From NCBI GenBank assembly GCA_913043185.1, contig CAJWMI010000001.1:1-64000 (forward strand): DNA of 64,000 nucleotides, written 5' to 3'. The position numbers and the translations under genes were made by a program. This document shows positions 9,775 to 19,099 of this stretch, piece by piece (position 1 is the first letter of the stretch; every line of letters starts with the position of its first letter). Under the pieces are notes generated by a model. It worked only from the letters and a program-made list of their open reading frames with translations. It did no database searches and had not been told where the DNA came from. This stretch comes from an uncultured Fidelibacterota bacterium. Its GTDB lineage: Bacteria > Marinisomatota > Marinisomatia > Marinisomatales > UBA1611.

Positions 9775-9793
9775 AACGCAAACGTTTGTTCAA
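9775..9793. promoter_or_regulatory. LacI-family operator (site A)
   Basis: The 19-mer AACGCAAACGTTTGTTCAA is centred on a CAAAC|GTTTG inverted repeat, with the central CpG typical of LacI/PurR-type operators. It is identical over all 19 bases to site B at 21312 and shares its right half with the perfect palindrome of site C at 25434. Its centre is about 50 bp upstream of the TonB-receptor ATG, a position that suits repression. The cognate regulator is most likely the LacI protein at 21842-22903 (inference). Confidence 0.85.
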
Positions 9794-10027
9794 ATTATTT
9801 AGATGTCGAATTGAATGTAATAATGCGGACTATGTGTTTACAAACAAAAAATAAGATAATATTATATTATTATTTAAATGAAATTTGTTATCCATCTATT
9901 AATACGGCAAATCTTTAGTTTAATTTGTCTAAATACTTAAGATTATTCATCTATAGAATAAACCCTAAATAAAAAAATACATACATTGTTCTTTCTAACT
10001 ATATTCAAAAATTATGGAGAATATCGA

Positions 10028-10052
10028 AAAATAAAATAAAATAAAATAAAAT
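10028..10052. repeat. Pentanucleotide tandem repeat (AAAAT)5
   Basis: Five perfect AAAAT units in the intergenic region about 80 bases past the stop of the glycosidase-like gene. Such tracts can vary in length by slippage and can bend DNA, but it sits about 300 bp from the receptor start, so a regulatory effect is speculative. Confidence 0.9.
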
Positions 10053-10133
10053 TTATTTATTTAGTGTAAATGCGCAAATGAACAACACAAAATGATCTTA
10101 ATCGCTTATAAAACGAAAAAGGCAAAGGTAAAA

Positions 10134-11858
10134 TCAATCAATCTCCAGCTGGTCACGGATTCGGGCTGCAACCTTATACACTGCTTTTGCTTCCACGCTA
10201 TCAGCCCGTATAGTATCATTCTTAAATAAGATACTCGGAATTATTTTTCTTTCTTCTATCTTTTTTAAGTTTTCATAAAAAGATCTCGAACCCCCTGTTG
10301 CAGTCTCTTTTTCTATAGTCTCTTTTGTTTTTCTCCATGGATTAGACCAAATACTTCTACCAGGTTTTGTCGGGTGCCCGTATTCAAAAATCCGAACAAA
10401 GGGGTCAAAAAGTAGTTGTGGCACAATTGACTGATCTGCATTTACCATATGTGTTGCTAACGGATATAATCCCAAAACCGGCTCTGATGTGCCCTCACCT
10501 GAGATCACAATCTCTGGGGGCAAGACCTCTCTAAGTTCCTTAAAAAGCGCATTTAAACCCCGAACATGGTTATGTCGATTATCGTTGATGATTGTTGTAG
10601 CCTGGTCAAGATGAACATTATCTATTTGGTATTTTTTTACAACCGCTAGTATCCGATCGATAAGATAATCACGCCAGGGTTTATAGTCTGGTGAAATATA
10701 TGCAAATATTTTTTCATCCACCTCGTCCCCATCCCAATCGTATTCCCAGTCAACCCTCCGATCCTGGATGTCGCGTATTTGGTGCTCTAGGAAGTGCTTT
10801 ATTTTCTCAAAATCAGGGTTCTGATAGCTTAGTCCCATAACGTTCATGTGCAAGTCAATGTGATAGCCAAAGGTATGCGCCTTTTTCACTAGCTGTTTTA
10901 GTCCTTTTTCTCCACCTAGTATTAGGTCAGGAGTAAGACCTGGCCAGGTATAGTCCCATTTACCATCCCACCCAACTATGTGTATGTGTGTAAGTTTTGG
11001 ATCGAAAAATTTTGCTGTTTGCTCTAACTTTTTCTCTATAGTAGAAAAAGTATTTAGGACTGCGCCATCTGTTGCGTGGCAATGAAAATTGAGGTTTAAA
11101 CAAATATTTTTCACCCACTTTGGAACATCTTTCCTTTCATTGAAGGGTACAAGCTTGTAAGCATTTCTCATCCATCCTGCATGTATTTTAACAGCATCAG
11201 ATATACTATCAAATTTCTCAAGAAAATAACGGGGAGATGAAAAAATCTTTTTCTTTTCTGATCCATTAGCTTCTGTATAGGTAACAAGGTTTATGCTCCT
11301 CCCATTTCTAAAGAACCAATACCGTTTGAATTGAGGAGGATAGTCCTCGCTTCGTAGTAATATAGTATGATCGGGAGCATTGATCAGCATAAACTGCGCT
11401 GGTGACATTGGAAGCCAGGAGCCGCGCTCACTAATATCGCTTGTTGGTAGTACCCTGTTTGGATATGCACCTGCGGGGAACGTTGATGCGTATCCGCTGC
11501 CATCATCAATATCAATATTCTGCCCAAAAGGATCAGTCAAACTCTTGAACGGAATATTCGTTATCTCGACCTTGATACCTTTTATCAAGCGCGGGCATGT
11601 GGCACTAACTGTCCAGCTGATATCCCTGTCGTGGTCGCACACTCTTATTTTAAGTGCGATAGAACCTTCACAGGTCTGAGTGCCACTTCCAAATGATAAA
11701 CGTTTTGCAAGAACATCAATCCCATTTGTCTTTGGTATCTGCTCAAAACTTTGTGCATCATACAATCTATCCTGAGCAAGGACATGGACAAAGAACTGAT
11801 GTTCTCTAAACTTTGTGAAAGGTCTTTTGTATTTATTTATGTCGCCGGGTAAACTCAC
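10134..11858 (-). CDS. TIM-barrel glycoside-hydrolase-like protein (DUF6259-type)
   Basis: A 574-residue protein with no signal peptide, so cytoplasmic. Residues 1-230 are a beta-sandwich-like N-terminal part. Residues about 245-520 look like a (beta/alpha)8 barrel of the clan that includes alpha-galactosidase-like and DUF6259 enzymes: LTHIHIVGWDG (290-299), GYHIDLHMNVMG (331-342), NVHLDQAT (Asp418) and VISGEGTSE (Glu455) sit where strand-end catalytic acids are expected. Asp418 and Glu455 are my candidates for nucleophile and acid/base. It is the last gene of the ABC-importer operon, 29 bp after the aldo/keto reductase, which suggests it cleaves an imported glycoside inside the cell. Family assignment is by fold pattern only and the substrate is unknown. 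Confidence 0.6.
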   Translation of the reverse strand: MSLPGDINKYKRPFTKFREHQFFVHVLAQDRLYDAQSFEQIPKTNGIDVLAKRLSFGSGTQTCEGSIALKIRVCDHDRDISWTVSATCPRLIKGIKVEITNIPFKSLTDPFGQNIDIDDGSGYASTFPAGAYPNRVLPTSDISERGSWLPMSPAQFMLINAPDHTILLRSEDYPPQFKRYWFFRNGRSINLVTYTEANGSEKKKIFSSPRYFLEKFDSISDAVKIHAGWMRNAYKLVPFNERKDVPKWVKNICLNLNFHCHATDGAVLNTFSTIEKKLEQTAKFFDPKLTHIHIVGWDGKWDYTWPGLTPDLILGGEKGLKQLVKKAHTFGYHIDLHMNVMGLSYQNPDFEKIKHFLEHQIRDIQDRRVDWEYDWDGDEVDEKIFAYISPDYKPWRDYLIDRILAVVKKYQIDNVHLDQATTIINDNRHNHVRGLNALFKELREVLPPEIVISGEGTSEPVLGLYPLATHMVNADQSIVPQLLFDPFVRIFEYGHPTKPGRSIWSNPWRKTKETIEKETATGGSRSFYENLKKIEERKIIPSILFKNDTIRADSVEAKAVYKVAARIRDQLEID

Positions 11859-11887
11859 GATCTAGATATTTTTTTAGAATACTATTT

Positions 11888-12868
11888 TTACCAGGCATAA
11901 GCCTCTGGCGCATGACCGCCAGGTCCGGGCCAGATTTCATCTATCTTTTTCAACAAACCTTGATCGATATTATAGTCTATCGCAACCAAAGACTCATCCA
12001 ACTGAGACACAGTTCGTGGGCCAATGATAGGCGCGGTCACAACCGGATTATGAAGCAACCAAGATAATGATAACTGCGCAGGTTTTAGGGAATATTCTTG
12101 ACAAACAGAAAAATAGGTATCTAACTGTTCCTCAAATTTTTCGTACATATAGGTAGATGCCTTCCTCCTTGATTTTTTATGGCCAGATGGCTTCCCGCCT
12201 AATGCTCCACCTGCGAGTGGGCTCCAGGGAATAAATCCTAGCCCATAGTCTTCACAAGAGGGTAATACCTCTAGCTCTACAGATCGTTGACAGAGGTTGT
12301 ACAAGCTTTGCTCTGAAACGAGTCCCATAAAGTTTCTACTTTTTGCTATCTCATTCGCCTTTGCTATGTGCCAGCCAGCGAAGTTACTGCTGCCAACATA
12401 TATAACCTTTCCCTGAGAGACTAAGATCTCCATCGCCTGCCATATTTCTTCCCATGGTGTATCACGATCGATGTGGTGCATTTGGTAAAGGTCTATATAT
12501 TCTGTTTTTAACCGTTTTAGGCTTTCATCACAAGCGCTGATTATATGCTTTGCAGACAACTTTGAAGCATTTGGCCAGTCCTTATCCCAGCCATACCAGC
12601 CATCTGCGGACCCACCATAGACCTTGGTGGCCAGCACTATCTTTTCTCTTCTATGACCTCCTTGGTCAAACCAGTCTCCTATAATTGACTCTGTGCCACC
12701 ATAGTTTCCGTATACATTTGCAGTATCAAAAAAATTAATTCCATGATCTATTGCCTTGTCCATTATTTTAAATGATGTTTTTTTGTCTGCTCCCGGGCCA
12801 AAATTCATGGTCCCTAAGCACAAACGGCTTACTTTAAGTCCTGTTCTTCCTAGATGCGTGTACAACAT
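11888..12868 (-). CDS. Aldo/keto reductase
   Basis: A 326-residue NADPH-dependent oxidoreductase of the AKR superfamily, YghZ/Gpr-like branch. The catalytic tetrad is intact: Asp48 and Tyr53 (FFDTANVYGN), Lys82 (LATKVYGG) and His131 (DLYQMHHID). The GSSNFAGW segment and the C-terminal GPRTVSQLDES cofactor-binding segment are also present. The length is normal for the family. In this operon it probably reduces or oxidises a sugar or a sugar-derived aldehyde released by the hydrolases (inference). It is 17 bp downstream of the ABC ATPase gene and 29 bp upstream of the TIM-barrel gene. Confidence 0.9.
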   Translation of the reverse strand: MLYTHLGRTGLKVSRLCLGTMNFGPGADKKTSFKIMDKAIDHGINFFDTANVYGNYGGTESIIGDWFDQGGHRREKIVLATKVYGGSADGWYGWDKDWPNASKLSAKHIISACDESLKRLKTEYIDLYQMHHIDRDTPWEEIWQAMEILVSQGKVIYVGSSNFAGWHIAKANEIAKSRNFMGLVSEQSLYNLCQRSVELEVLPSCEDYGLGFIPWSPLAGGALGGKPSGHKKSRRKASTYMYEKFEEQLDTYFSVCQEYSLKPAQLSLSWLLHNPVVTAPIIGPRTVSQLDESLVAIDYNIDQGLLKKIDEIWPGPGGHAPEAYAW

Positions 12869-12885
12869 ATTATTAGACTCCTTTT

Positions 12886-13992
12886 TTAATTTATATTCTT
12901 TGTAAAAATTCTTTTACCTGTTTTTGCATTAAAAATATTACAATGATCAGGTGATACCCACAGCTCGATCTGATCTCCTATGCGAAAGGTGTTGTCAGCC
13001 TTAACACGCGCGATCAGATTCTGCTGGCTACACTCCAAATAGATATAGGTCTCATTCCCCATTGGCTCGATCAAGCTTACTCTACCAATTATATTTTTGC
13101 TCTTTTTATCAAGAGGATTTCTAAAAAACTTTTCCGGACGGATACCAACCTTAATATCATGATTGAAACTTTCACCATTCGATGTTGGAACTAATTCAAA
13201 CCGCATTCTAAACTGATCTGTTACACAGTCATAGCGATTCTCTTGTTGCTCTAATTTTCCATCAATAAAATTCATCTGCGGTGATCCAATAAAGCCTGCT
13301 ACAAAAATATTTTCTGGATGATTATAAACATCTAACGGTGTATCCATCTGCTGTAATTCACCATCGTTCATCACACATATTCGATCGCCTAGTGTCATCG
13401 CCTCCGTCTGATCGTGGGTAACATAAATCATGGTCGCACCAAGTCTCTCGTGTAGCTTTTTCAACTCTACGCGCATGGTGGTTCTCATTTTAGCGTCAAG
13501 GTTTGAAAGAGGCTCATCAAATAAAAAAACTTTTGGCTTTCTCACGATTGCCCTGCCTAGCGCAACACGCTGACGCTGGCCACCTGAAAGCGCTTTCGGT
13601 AACCGTTCGAGGTATTCTGTCAGCTCAAGGATCTCCGCAGCCTCGTAAACATGTTTCTGAATATCATCTTTTTTCCAGCCTCTGAGTTTGAGACTAAAGG
13701 CCATATTATCATATACTTTCATATGAGGATACAAAGCATAATTTTGAAATACCATTGCAATATTACGATCTTTTGGCGGCAGGCTATTTACCATTTGATT
13801 GTCAATATGAATCTCTCCGCTGGTGGTGTCTTCCAAGCCCGCTATCATGGACAGTGTCGTTGACTTTCCACAACCAGATGGACCGACTAACACCATAAAC
13901 TCTCCTGATTCAACCCGTAAATCAAAATCACATACGGCTACAACCTTATTATTGAATATTTTTGTTACTTTTTTTAAAACCAAATCACTCAT
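12886..13992 (-). CDS. ABC importer ATP-binding protein, MsmX/UgpC type
   Basis: A 368-residue carbohydrate importer ATPase. Walker A is GPSGCGKST (37-45), the Q-loop FQNYALYPH is at about 82-90, the signature LSGGQ at 135-139, Walker B with catalytic Glu is FLFDE (156-160), and the switch His is in YVTHDQTEA. The C-terminal third (about 240-368) is the TOBE/OB regulatory domain of the MalK/MsmX group (IRPEKF). It should energise the two permeases encoded immediately upstream; a dedicated ATPase in the operon is notable because LplBC-type permeases often borrow a shared MsmX. The spacing to the permease gene is 12 bp. Confidence 0.93.
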   Translation of the reverse strand: MSDLVLKKVTKIFNNKVVAVCDFDLRVESGEFMVLVGPSGCGKSTTLSMIAGLEDTTSGEIHIDNQMVNSLPPKDRNIAMVFQNYALYPHMKVYDNMAFSLKLRGWKKDDIQKHVYEAAEILELTEYLERLPKALSGGQRQRVALGRAIVRKPKVFLFDEPLSNLDAKMRTTMRVELKKLHERLGATMIYVTHDQTEAMTLGDRICVMNDGELQQMDTPLDVYNHPENIFVAGFIGSPQMNFIDGKLEQQENRYDCVTDQFRMRFELVPTSNGESFNHDIKVGIRPEKFFRNPLDKKSKNIIGRVSLIEPMGNETYIYLECSQQNLIARVKADNTFRIGDQIELWVSPDHCNIFNAKTGKRIFTKNIN

Positions 13993-14004
13993 ATCTATAT
14001 CACC

Positions 14005-14868
14005 CTATTCTTTTAGTCCGCCTAGCATGATTCCTTTAGAAAAATGACGCAGGACAAATGGAAAAATAAATAAAATAGGCACAATTGTAATTACTACCGT
14101 TGCGGCTTTGATAGACTCTGGCGGCAGACCAACATACGAATCACGGATACTTTGCCATTGTTCACCTATCACGATCCTCTGGAGAAAAGTCTGTAACACT
14201 ACTTTACTGTCACTAGTCATATATATCATCGCATCAAACCAAGCGTTCCAGTGTAAAATAGTTTGAAACATGGCGACAGTGGCCAAAATAGGTCGCGATA
14301 GGGGAAGGTATATCTTGAAAAAAACATACCACTCACTCGCTCCATCTATGATCGCCGCCTGGTGCATACTCTCAGGAATATTTTGAAAATAATTTCTTGT
14401 GAGTATAACGTTAAAAGCATACATCAAGCCTCCGATAAGATAGACCACAGGATTATCTAATAATCCAATGCTGTGGTAGAGTAAATAGACCGGAACCATA
14501 CCACCACTGAACAACATCGTAAACAAAACAAATAAAAATGCTGGCCTGCGGAATGGCATATCCTTACGCGACAGCGGATACGCACACAGCGCAGTAAAAA
14601 AAACTGAGATTGGCACACAAATCAAGACTCGGAAAAGACTGTTTAATAAACCAGACATAAGATTAGGCTCAGTAAATACTGCCTGATATGCTGTAAAATC
14701 AAATGCCTTAGGATACAAAAACAGACCACCTTGAGAGGCATAAGCCTCAGGGCTCACGCTTAGCACAAAACAATAGAGCAGTGGATAGAACATAGAAAAA
14801 GATACTAACAGCAACAAGGATACATTAATCACATCAAATAATCTGGAACCAAATGACTCTTTAATCAT
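14005..14868 (-). CDS. Carbohydrate ABC importer permease, LplC/YtcP type
   Basis: A 287-residue inner-membrane protein with about six hydrophobic segments. The MalG-type EAA loop that docks on the ATPase is clear: DGASEWYVFFKIYLPLSRP. The RNYFQNIPESMHQAA sequence just before it is typical of the LplC/YtcP branch, whose known members import complex oligosaccharides such as rhamnogalacturonan fragments (family knowledge). It is two bases downstream of the partner permease gene, implying translational coupling. Confidence 0.92.
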   Translation of the reverse strand: MIKESFGSRLFDVINVSLLLLVSFSMFYPLLYCFVLSVSPEAYASQGGLFLYPKAFDFTAYQAVFTEPNLMSGLLNSLFRVLICVPISVFFTALCAYPLSRKDMPFRRPAFLFVLFTMLFSGGMVPVYLLYHSIGLLDNPVVYLIGGLMYAFNVILTRNYFQNIPESMHQAAIIDGASEWYVFFKIYLPLSRPILATVAMFQTILHWNAWFDAMIYMTSDSKVVLQTFLQRIVIGEQWQSIRDSYVGLPPESIKAATVVITIVPILFIFPFVLRHFSKGIMLGGLKE

Positions 14869-14870
14869 CG

Positions 14871-15758
14871 CTAATAAAGTCCTTGCTCTCCATTAGAAAG
14901 TCGCTTTGATATTGTATTGGATGTTACAATCAATACCACAGCAACAACTGACTTAAACATACCGGCCGCGGTAGCAATTTCAAAATTAAGTTCTGTAAGC
15001 ATGCGTAAGACATAGGTATCAATGATATCCGCCACATCATATACGAGAGGATTATACATATTATATATTTGGTCAAATCCAGCGCTCAGAAAACCACCCA
15101 TACTTAAGATGAGCAAAGTTATCATGGTCGGTCTTAACTGGGGCAGGGTTATATGAAACATTTGCTGAAAACGGTTTGCTCCGTCTATCTTTGCTGCCCT
15201 ATAAAGCTCAACAGGGATGGCCGCGATTGATGCAAGATAAATAATCGCCCCGATTCCTACTCCCTTCCAAATATCTGTCACCACAATCACAAAAATAAAC
15301 CATAGATCATCTGTAAGCCAGTTGACTGGTTTATCAAAACCTATAGAAGCAATCAATTCATTTGCTGGGCCATTGGTCGCAAAGATTAACCGAAAAATAC
15401 CCGCGAGTATCACCCAACTGAATAAGTAAGGTAATAAGCTAAAGGACTGGATTGCCCTGGCAAAATACCCAATCCTTATTTCATTCAATAAAATCGCAAA
15501 CACTATTGGAGCAAAAAATCCACATATTATTTTGATGATGCTTATGACCAATGTGTTTCGAAGAACCAGCAAAAATTCAGAACCACCAAATAGCATTTTA
15601 AAATGATATAATCCGCTCCACTGGCTGCCGATAATACCATCATTAATACTATAATTCTTAAAAGCGATCATCAGTCCGCCCATTGGGATATAATCAAAAA
15701 TGAAATAGTATACCGCACAAGGCAAAAACATATACAAAAGTATGCTGTTTCTCTTCAT
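14871..15758 (-). CDS. Carbohydrate ABC importer permease, LplB/YteP type
   Basis: A 295-residue integral membrane protein with six predicted helices. The N-terminus includes the FDYIPMGGLMIAFKNY motif diagnostic of the LplB/YteP family. The EAA loop is DGANRFQQMFHITLPQLRP. It pairs with the next gene product to form the transmembrane channel of the importer and lies 40 bp after the substrate-binding protein gene. No unusual features are seen. Confidence 0.93.
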   Translation of the reverse strand: MKRNSILLYMFLPCAVYYFIFDYIPMGGLMIAFKNYSINDGIIGSQWSGLYHFKMLFGGSEFLLVLRNTLVISIIKIICGFFAPIVFAILLNEIRIGYFARAIQSFSLLPYLFSWVILAGIFRLIFATNGPANELIASIGFDKPVNWLTDDLWFIFVIVVTDIWKGVGIGAIIYLASIAAIPVELYRAAKIDGANRFQQMFHITLPQLRPTMITLLILSMGGFLSAGFDQIYNMYNPLVYDVADIIDTYVLRMLTELNFEIATAAGMFKSVVAVVLIVTSNTISKRLSNGEQGLY

Positions 15759-15798
15759 TCTAAATTCTATTCACCCTGTAAACTATAATCATTGCTGT

Positions 15799-17712
15799 TT
15801 ATTGGATCAAAGATACAAAAATTGAATCTACCTGGGAGTTAATAATTTTCATGGACTTATAGTAACCACGCATGGTCTCTAAAACCTTACTCCCACCAAT
15901 TTTTTGAAATTGCTCTACAAATTCATCCCACTCATTTAGATTACGATTACCGCTTATAAATTCAGCGTACGCAGTCTGCTGGTAAGCGATTATACGTTTT
16001 AATAAAGGAGCAACCTTAGGCGGAACTATACTTTCAGCATCAGAAAAAACTCCTATATCTGCAAATTTTTTATTTCTATATGTTTGGTTCCACTCCAGCT
16101 GTTGTTTTGACTGGTGCCGTTTATTGATCTCCCAAGGAAGAGGGATCCCTAGCAAAGCTGCACTAATATCAAGGCCCCATAGGTCATAAAATAATCCCTC
16201 ATCCCTTCTGCTGAGCCAGCCATCATATGGCGGAAGAGCAACGATGGTACTTTCTTGGTAAACTGAAAAATAAAAATCACCATACTGCGTACGTATATTT
16301 ACAGAGTCTTGGTCATATGTTTTTACTATAAAAGAATCATTAGGAGCTTGCCAATCCCAGTGCTGACCTCTTTTTCCAATGGACAGTTGTATCATTAATT
16401 CTTCATCATTAAGAACTGTCTCTACCATACGCAACCATCTTATAACTTTCTCCGGCTCATCTTTGAGATGAGCGCCAAAAACAAACGGTTCTGTCCAGTC
16501 TCCTATTGCCCCTGGCATTCGGATACCACGGTGCCCTCCAGGACCGGCGGGAATTGTCGCCGATGTCCAGAGACTGACATATCTTCCATTGTTTTCTGCA
16601 TTGGAAATCGACCGATTTATCTCAACCTCAGTTTTTCCAAGTTTTTCTAACATTTCGATGTCTCTTTCGCGCTGTAACCTTGCCATGGTCCTTATTCTCT
16701 CTCTGTCAGGGTGTAGTTCAATATAAGTGGCCCAGCGAGACATATAGCCAGTAATACCTGAGTAGAGTTTTTGGAACGCCTCTCTAGAATGATGATCCTG
16801 CACAAAATCAGGGTGTATATAACCCAACTGGCGCCAGATTTTTAATTGTTTAAGTGCCTTTTTTGACTCAGGCTGTATACCACCCCATTGTAAATCCCCA
16901 TCAATTAGAATCCACTGAAATGGCTGCACATTAAACGCTCCAAATATTTCGGAGAACATGCCCTCATTGTAATGATGGATATCTCCACTCATTCCCCACA
17001 CAGGATTTGCCTCCTCGAGAATTCTTTTTTTCTGATCCTCATCTAATACACCAGAAAATGCTGATATAAAACTCCGAGCATCGGGTTTGCTCTCCAGAAA
17101 AATTTCGAATGCGGCAGTAAATTCATCAATAGTATCAGGTATTTTTTTAATACCAACCGCGTCCAGCCAGTCTTTACGCCATATACCAGGGTATGGGTGT
17201 GACCTGGTTGGCTGCACCATGGGCAGACAGTACTGCTGATTGTTTACCCTGCCGGCGATCCAACTTAGATCAGAACTATCTCTTAAAATACGTGCAAAGG
17301 TAGGAGCATATTTTATTATAACCTCAGTCGGCAGTGGCATAATAAAGCCATGTTGAGCAGAACGAGATAAGACGGAATAGGATTGAGGAAAAACATCTGG
17401 TATAATGCCGGCCGCCATGGCTAGTGGCCCTTTATTGTTAAAAGAAACTCTATCTATAGCATCATAGTTAAGTGTAATATTAAAACGCTCTTCCAGAAGC
17501 TTTACCGCAAATGATTCTTTTCCCTGCCAGCCTGGGCTGTGAAAAGATATTATATTGAAAGTTAAATGTTTTTCAGGATCATCAACGACCTCTGACCATT
17601 CAACAAATCGCTTCTTATTGGTTCTGTCTTTTATCGTTGGAATGATAGCTAGAAAAAAAATGGCCACAACAATTACCATCAGAAGTAGAGTTCGAATTTT
17701 AACAGAAATCAT
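15799..17712 (-). CDS. Extracellular sugar-binding protein of ABC importer, LplA/YtcQ-like
   Basis: A 637-residue solute-binding protein. Residues 7-25 form an uncleaved-looking hydrophobic anchor without a lipobox Cys, so it is probably tethered to the inner membrane by its N-terminus. The rest has the two-lobed layout of type 1 binding proteins for large sugars: AGIIPDVFPQSYSV near the start, the PGIWRKDWLDAVGIKK and DTIDEFTAAFEIF segments typical of LplA/YtcQ, and a Trp/Tyr-rich C-terminal half that could stack on sugar rings. It is longer than most family members (about 500-560). It opens the importer gene run, 81 bp downstream of the kelch gene. Confidence 0.85.
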   Translation of the reverse strand: MISVKIRTLLLMVIVVAIFFLAIIPTIKDRTNKKRFVEWSEVVDDPEKHLTFNIISFHSPGWQGKESFAVKLLEERFNITLNYDAIDRVSFNNKGPLAMAAGIIPDVFPQSYSVLSRSAQHGFIMPLPTEVIIKYAPTFARILRDSSDLSWIAGRVNNQQYCLPMVQPTRSHPYPGIWRKDWLDAVGIKKIPDTIDEFTAAFEIFLESKPDARSFISAFSGVLDEDQKKRILEEANPVWGMSGDIHHYNEGMFSEIFGAFNVQPFQWILIDGDLQWGGIQPESKKALKQLKIWRQLGYIHPDFVQDHHSREAFQKLYSGITGYMSRWATYIELHPDRERIRTMARLQRERDIEMLEKLGKTEVEINRSISNAENNGRYVSLWTSATIPAGPGGHRGIRMPGAIGDWTEPFVFGAHLKDEPEKVIRWLRMVETVLNDEELMIQLSIGKRGQHWDWQAPNDSFIVKTYDQDSVNIRTQYGDFYFSVYQESTIVALPPYDGWLSRRDEGLFYDLWGLDISAALLGIPLPWEINKRHQSKQQLEWNQTYRNKKFADIGVFSDAESIVPPKVAPLLKRIIAYQQTAYAEFISGNRNLNEWDEFVEQFQKIGGSKVLETMRGYYKSMKIINSQVDSIFVSLIQ

Positions 17713-17793
17713 AATTTAATGAATCAGTCCCGAATATAATTACTTCAGTTTGGAGTTAATTATATCACAGGTCAACATGCTAACGAATAAAAC

Positions 17794-18894
17794 TCAGACA
17801 ATCTCAATTATACCCTCAAAAACGGTGCCATAGGCGTTGCTCCTTTGGTTGTCAACAATCTCGTTTCCGATTGTAAACACGCGATCGTTCCAGGTTGCAA
17901 CCCGGTGTGAACAGACACCGTATGGAAGCGGATCTAAGCACGACCACTTATTCGTACGGGTATCTAACGCCCAAACCTCGTCAGAGTAGCATAAGAAATC
18001 CAACTCATACTCATAGCTCTTAATTGCCACAGACACTCCCTCTGGATATACCACCGAACTGTCACCACCGGTCATCACTATCCATCGATCCTTTACAGTA
18101 AATGCCTCGCACCCAAAGGCCCGGGGCGGACGCTCTAATTCTTTCCATTGGCCGGTTTCTAGATCGCACACCCAGGCTTCACGGAAAGCAACATAAACGG
18201 TCGAGCCATCTGAATCAAGTCTGTGTGCATTATATGGCTGTATGTCATTTACACCGCCTACAGGTTTATCACGTCCACCGATAACGTATAATTTACCGTT
18301 GCAGACAGTCACTCCCGCAAACCATCTGGGTTTACCAGGAAATTGAGTCACAACCTCCCATCCCGATCGTTTGGCAACATCCATACGGTAGATATTGCGA
18401 TCGTTCAGGGCATGTTCGTGTGGTTGCCAGTCCGTACCAAAAGCGGTATACAGCAGGTCTCCATCCGCTATCGTGGTCGCGACCATCGCCGGCGCTGGAC
18501 GGTCTGCAAGTCGTTCCCAGGTTCCTTGAACTCCACTGAGATCCAAAAACCAAACATCGGAAGTGGAACGCATTCCGGCCGCTTCGCGACGTCCACCAAC
18601 TACCGCTAAACCGCCTGCAACCGCGGCTCCTGATGTCCAGCCAGGACCAATCGGTAAGTGTGGAAGAGGATGCCAGCTACCTGCTGGGGCTTTAATCTGC
18701 TGACCGTTTAAAACTAGCGATGGAGTGGTTTCTATTTTTTCATCAACTCCCATCCAAAATCCATACTCTACCTCTCTCCAGGGATGAGACATTCCCCCAG
18801 CGACAAGGAAACATCCGCCCACAATACCTGCCGCGGGACCTTTAATTAATGCCGGATAAACAGGACCCTTTTTCCAAGTAATTTTCAGTGTCAT
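17794..18894 (-). CDS. Kelch-repeat beta-propeller protein
   Basis: A 366-residue protein made of about six kelch blades, seen as repeated hydrophobic-GG-Trp spacing: LAVVGGRREA, KLYVIGGRDK, RWIVMTGGDS and repeated W[ED]xL/[ED]VWxLD strands. There is no signal peptide, so it should be cytoplasmic. The closest functional analogues are sugar epimerases such as the N-acetylneuraminate mutarotase NanM, but a binding role is equally possible. AAGGAG lies six bases before the ATG. It stands between the ARH-3 gene (205 bp upstream) and the importer genes, and is more G+C-rich than its neighbours, possibly indicating separate acquisition. Confidence 0.75.
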   Translation of the reverse strand: MTLKITWKKGPVYPALIKGPAAGIVGGCFLVAGGMSHPWREVEYGFWMGVDEKIETTPSLVLNGQQIKAPAGSWHPLPHLPIGPGWTSGAAVAGGLAVVGGRREAAGMRSTSDVWFLDLSGVQGTWERLADRPAPAMVATTIADGDLLYTAFGTDWQPHEHALNDRNIYRMDVAKRSGWEVVTQFPGKPRWFAGVTVCNGKLYVIGGRDKPVGGVNDIQPYNAHRLDSDGSTVYVAFREAWVCDLETGQWKELERPPRAFGCEAFTVKDRWIVMTGGDSSVVYPEGVSVAIKSYEYELDFLCYSDEVWALDTRTNKWSCLDPLPYGVCSHRVATWNDRVFTIGNEIVDNQRSNAYGTVFEGIIEIV

Positions 18895-19099
18895 CTTATT
18901 CTCCTTATCCTGGCAATGGGGGTTTTTCTGAGAAATAATAAAGGGTAATCGTGCGACAATAATTTATGCGCTGTTCACTTGCCAATTAATAAAAAATATG
19001 TCTATTACCAATGCTCTTTCCCACCTTTAAAGACTACTATAATCTATATAAAAATGGTATCTAAAGCTAGATAGTCAATAAACAATTAAGATTACAGAG

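Larger units (their letters stand above)
9733..10133. other. Intergenic region upstream of the TonB-receptor operon
   Basis: About 400 very A+T-rich bases with no convincing gene. They hold the LacI-type operator close to the receptor start, a five-unit AAAAT tandem repeat, and the 3' flank of the glycosidase-like gene. I see no clear intrinsic terminator for that upstream gene, so some read-through into the receptor operon is possible. The promoter for the receptor should lie here, but I cannot place -35/-10 elements with confidence in such A+T-rich sequence. Confidence 0.7.
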
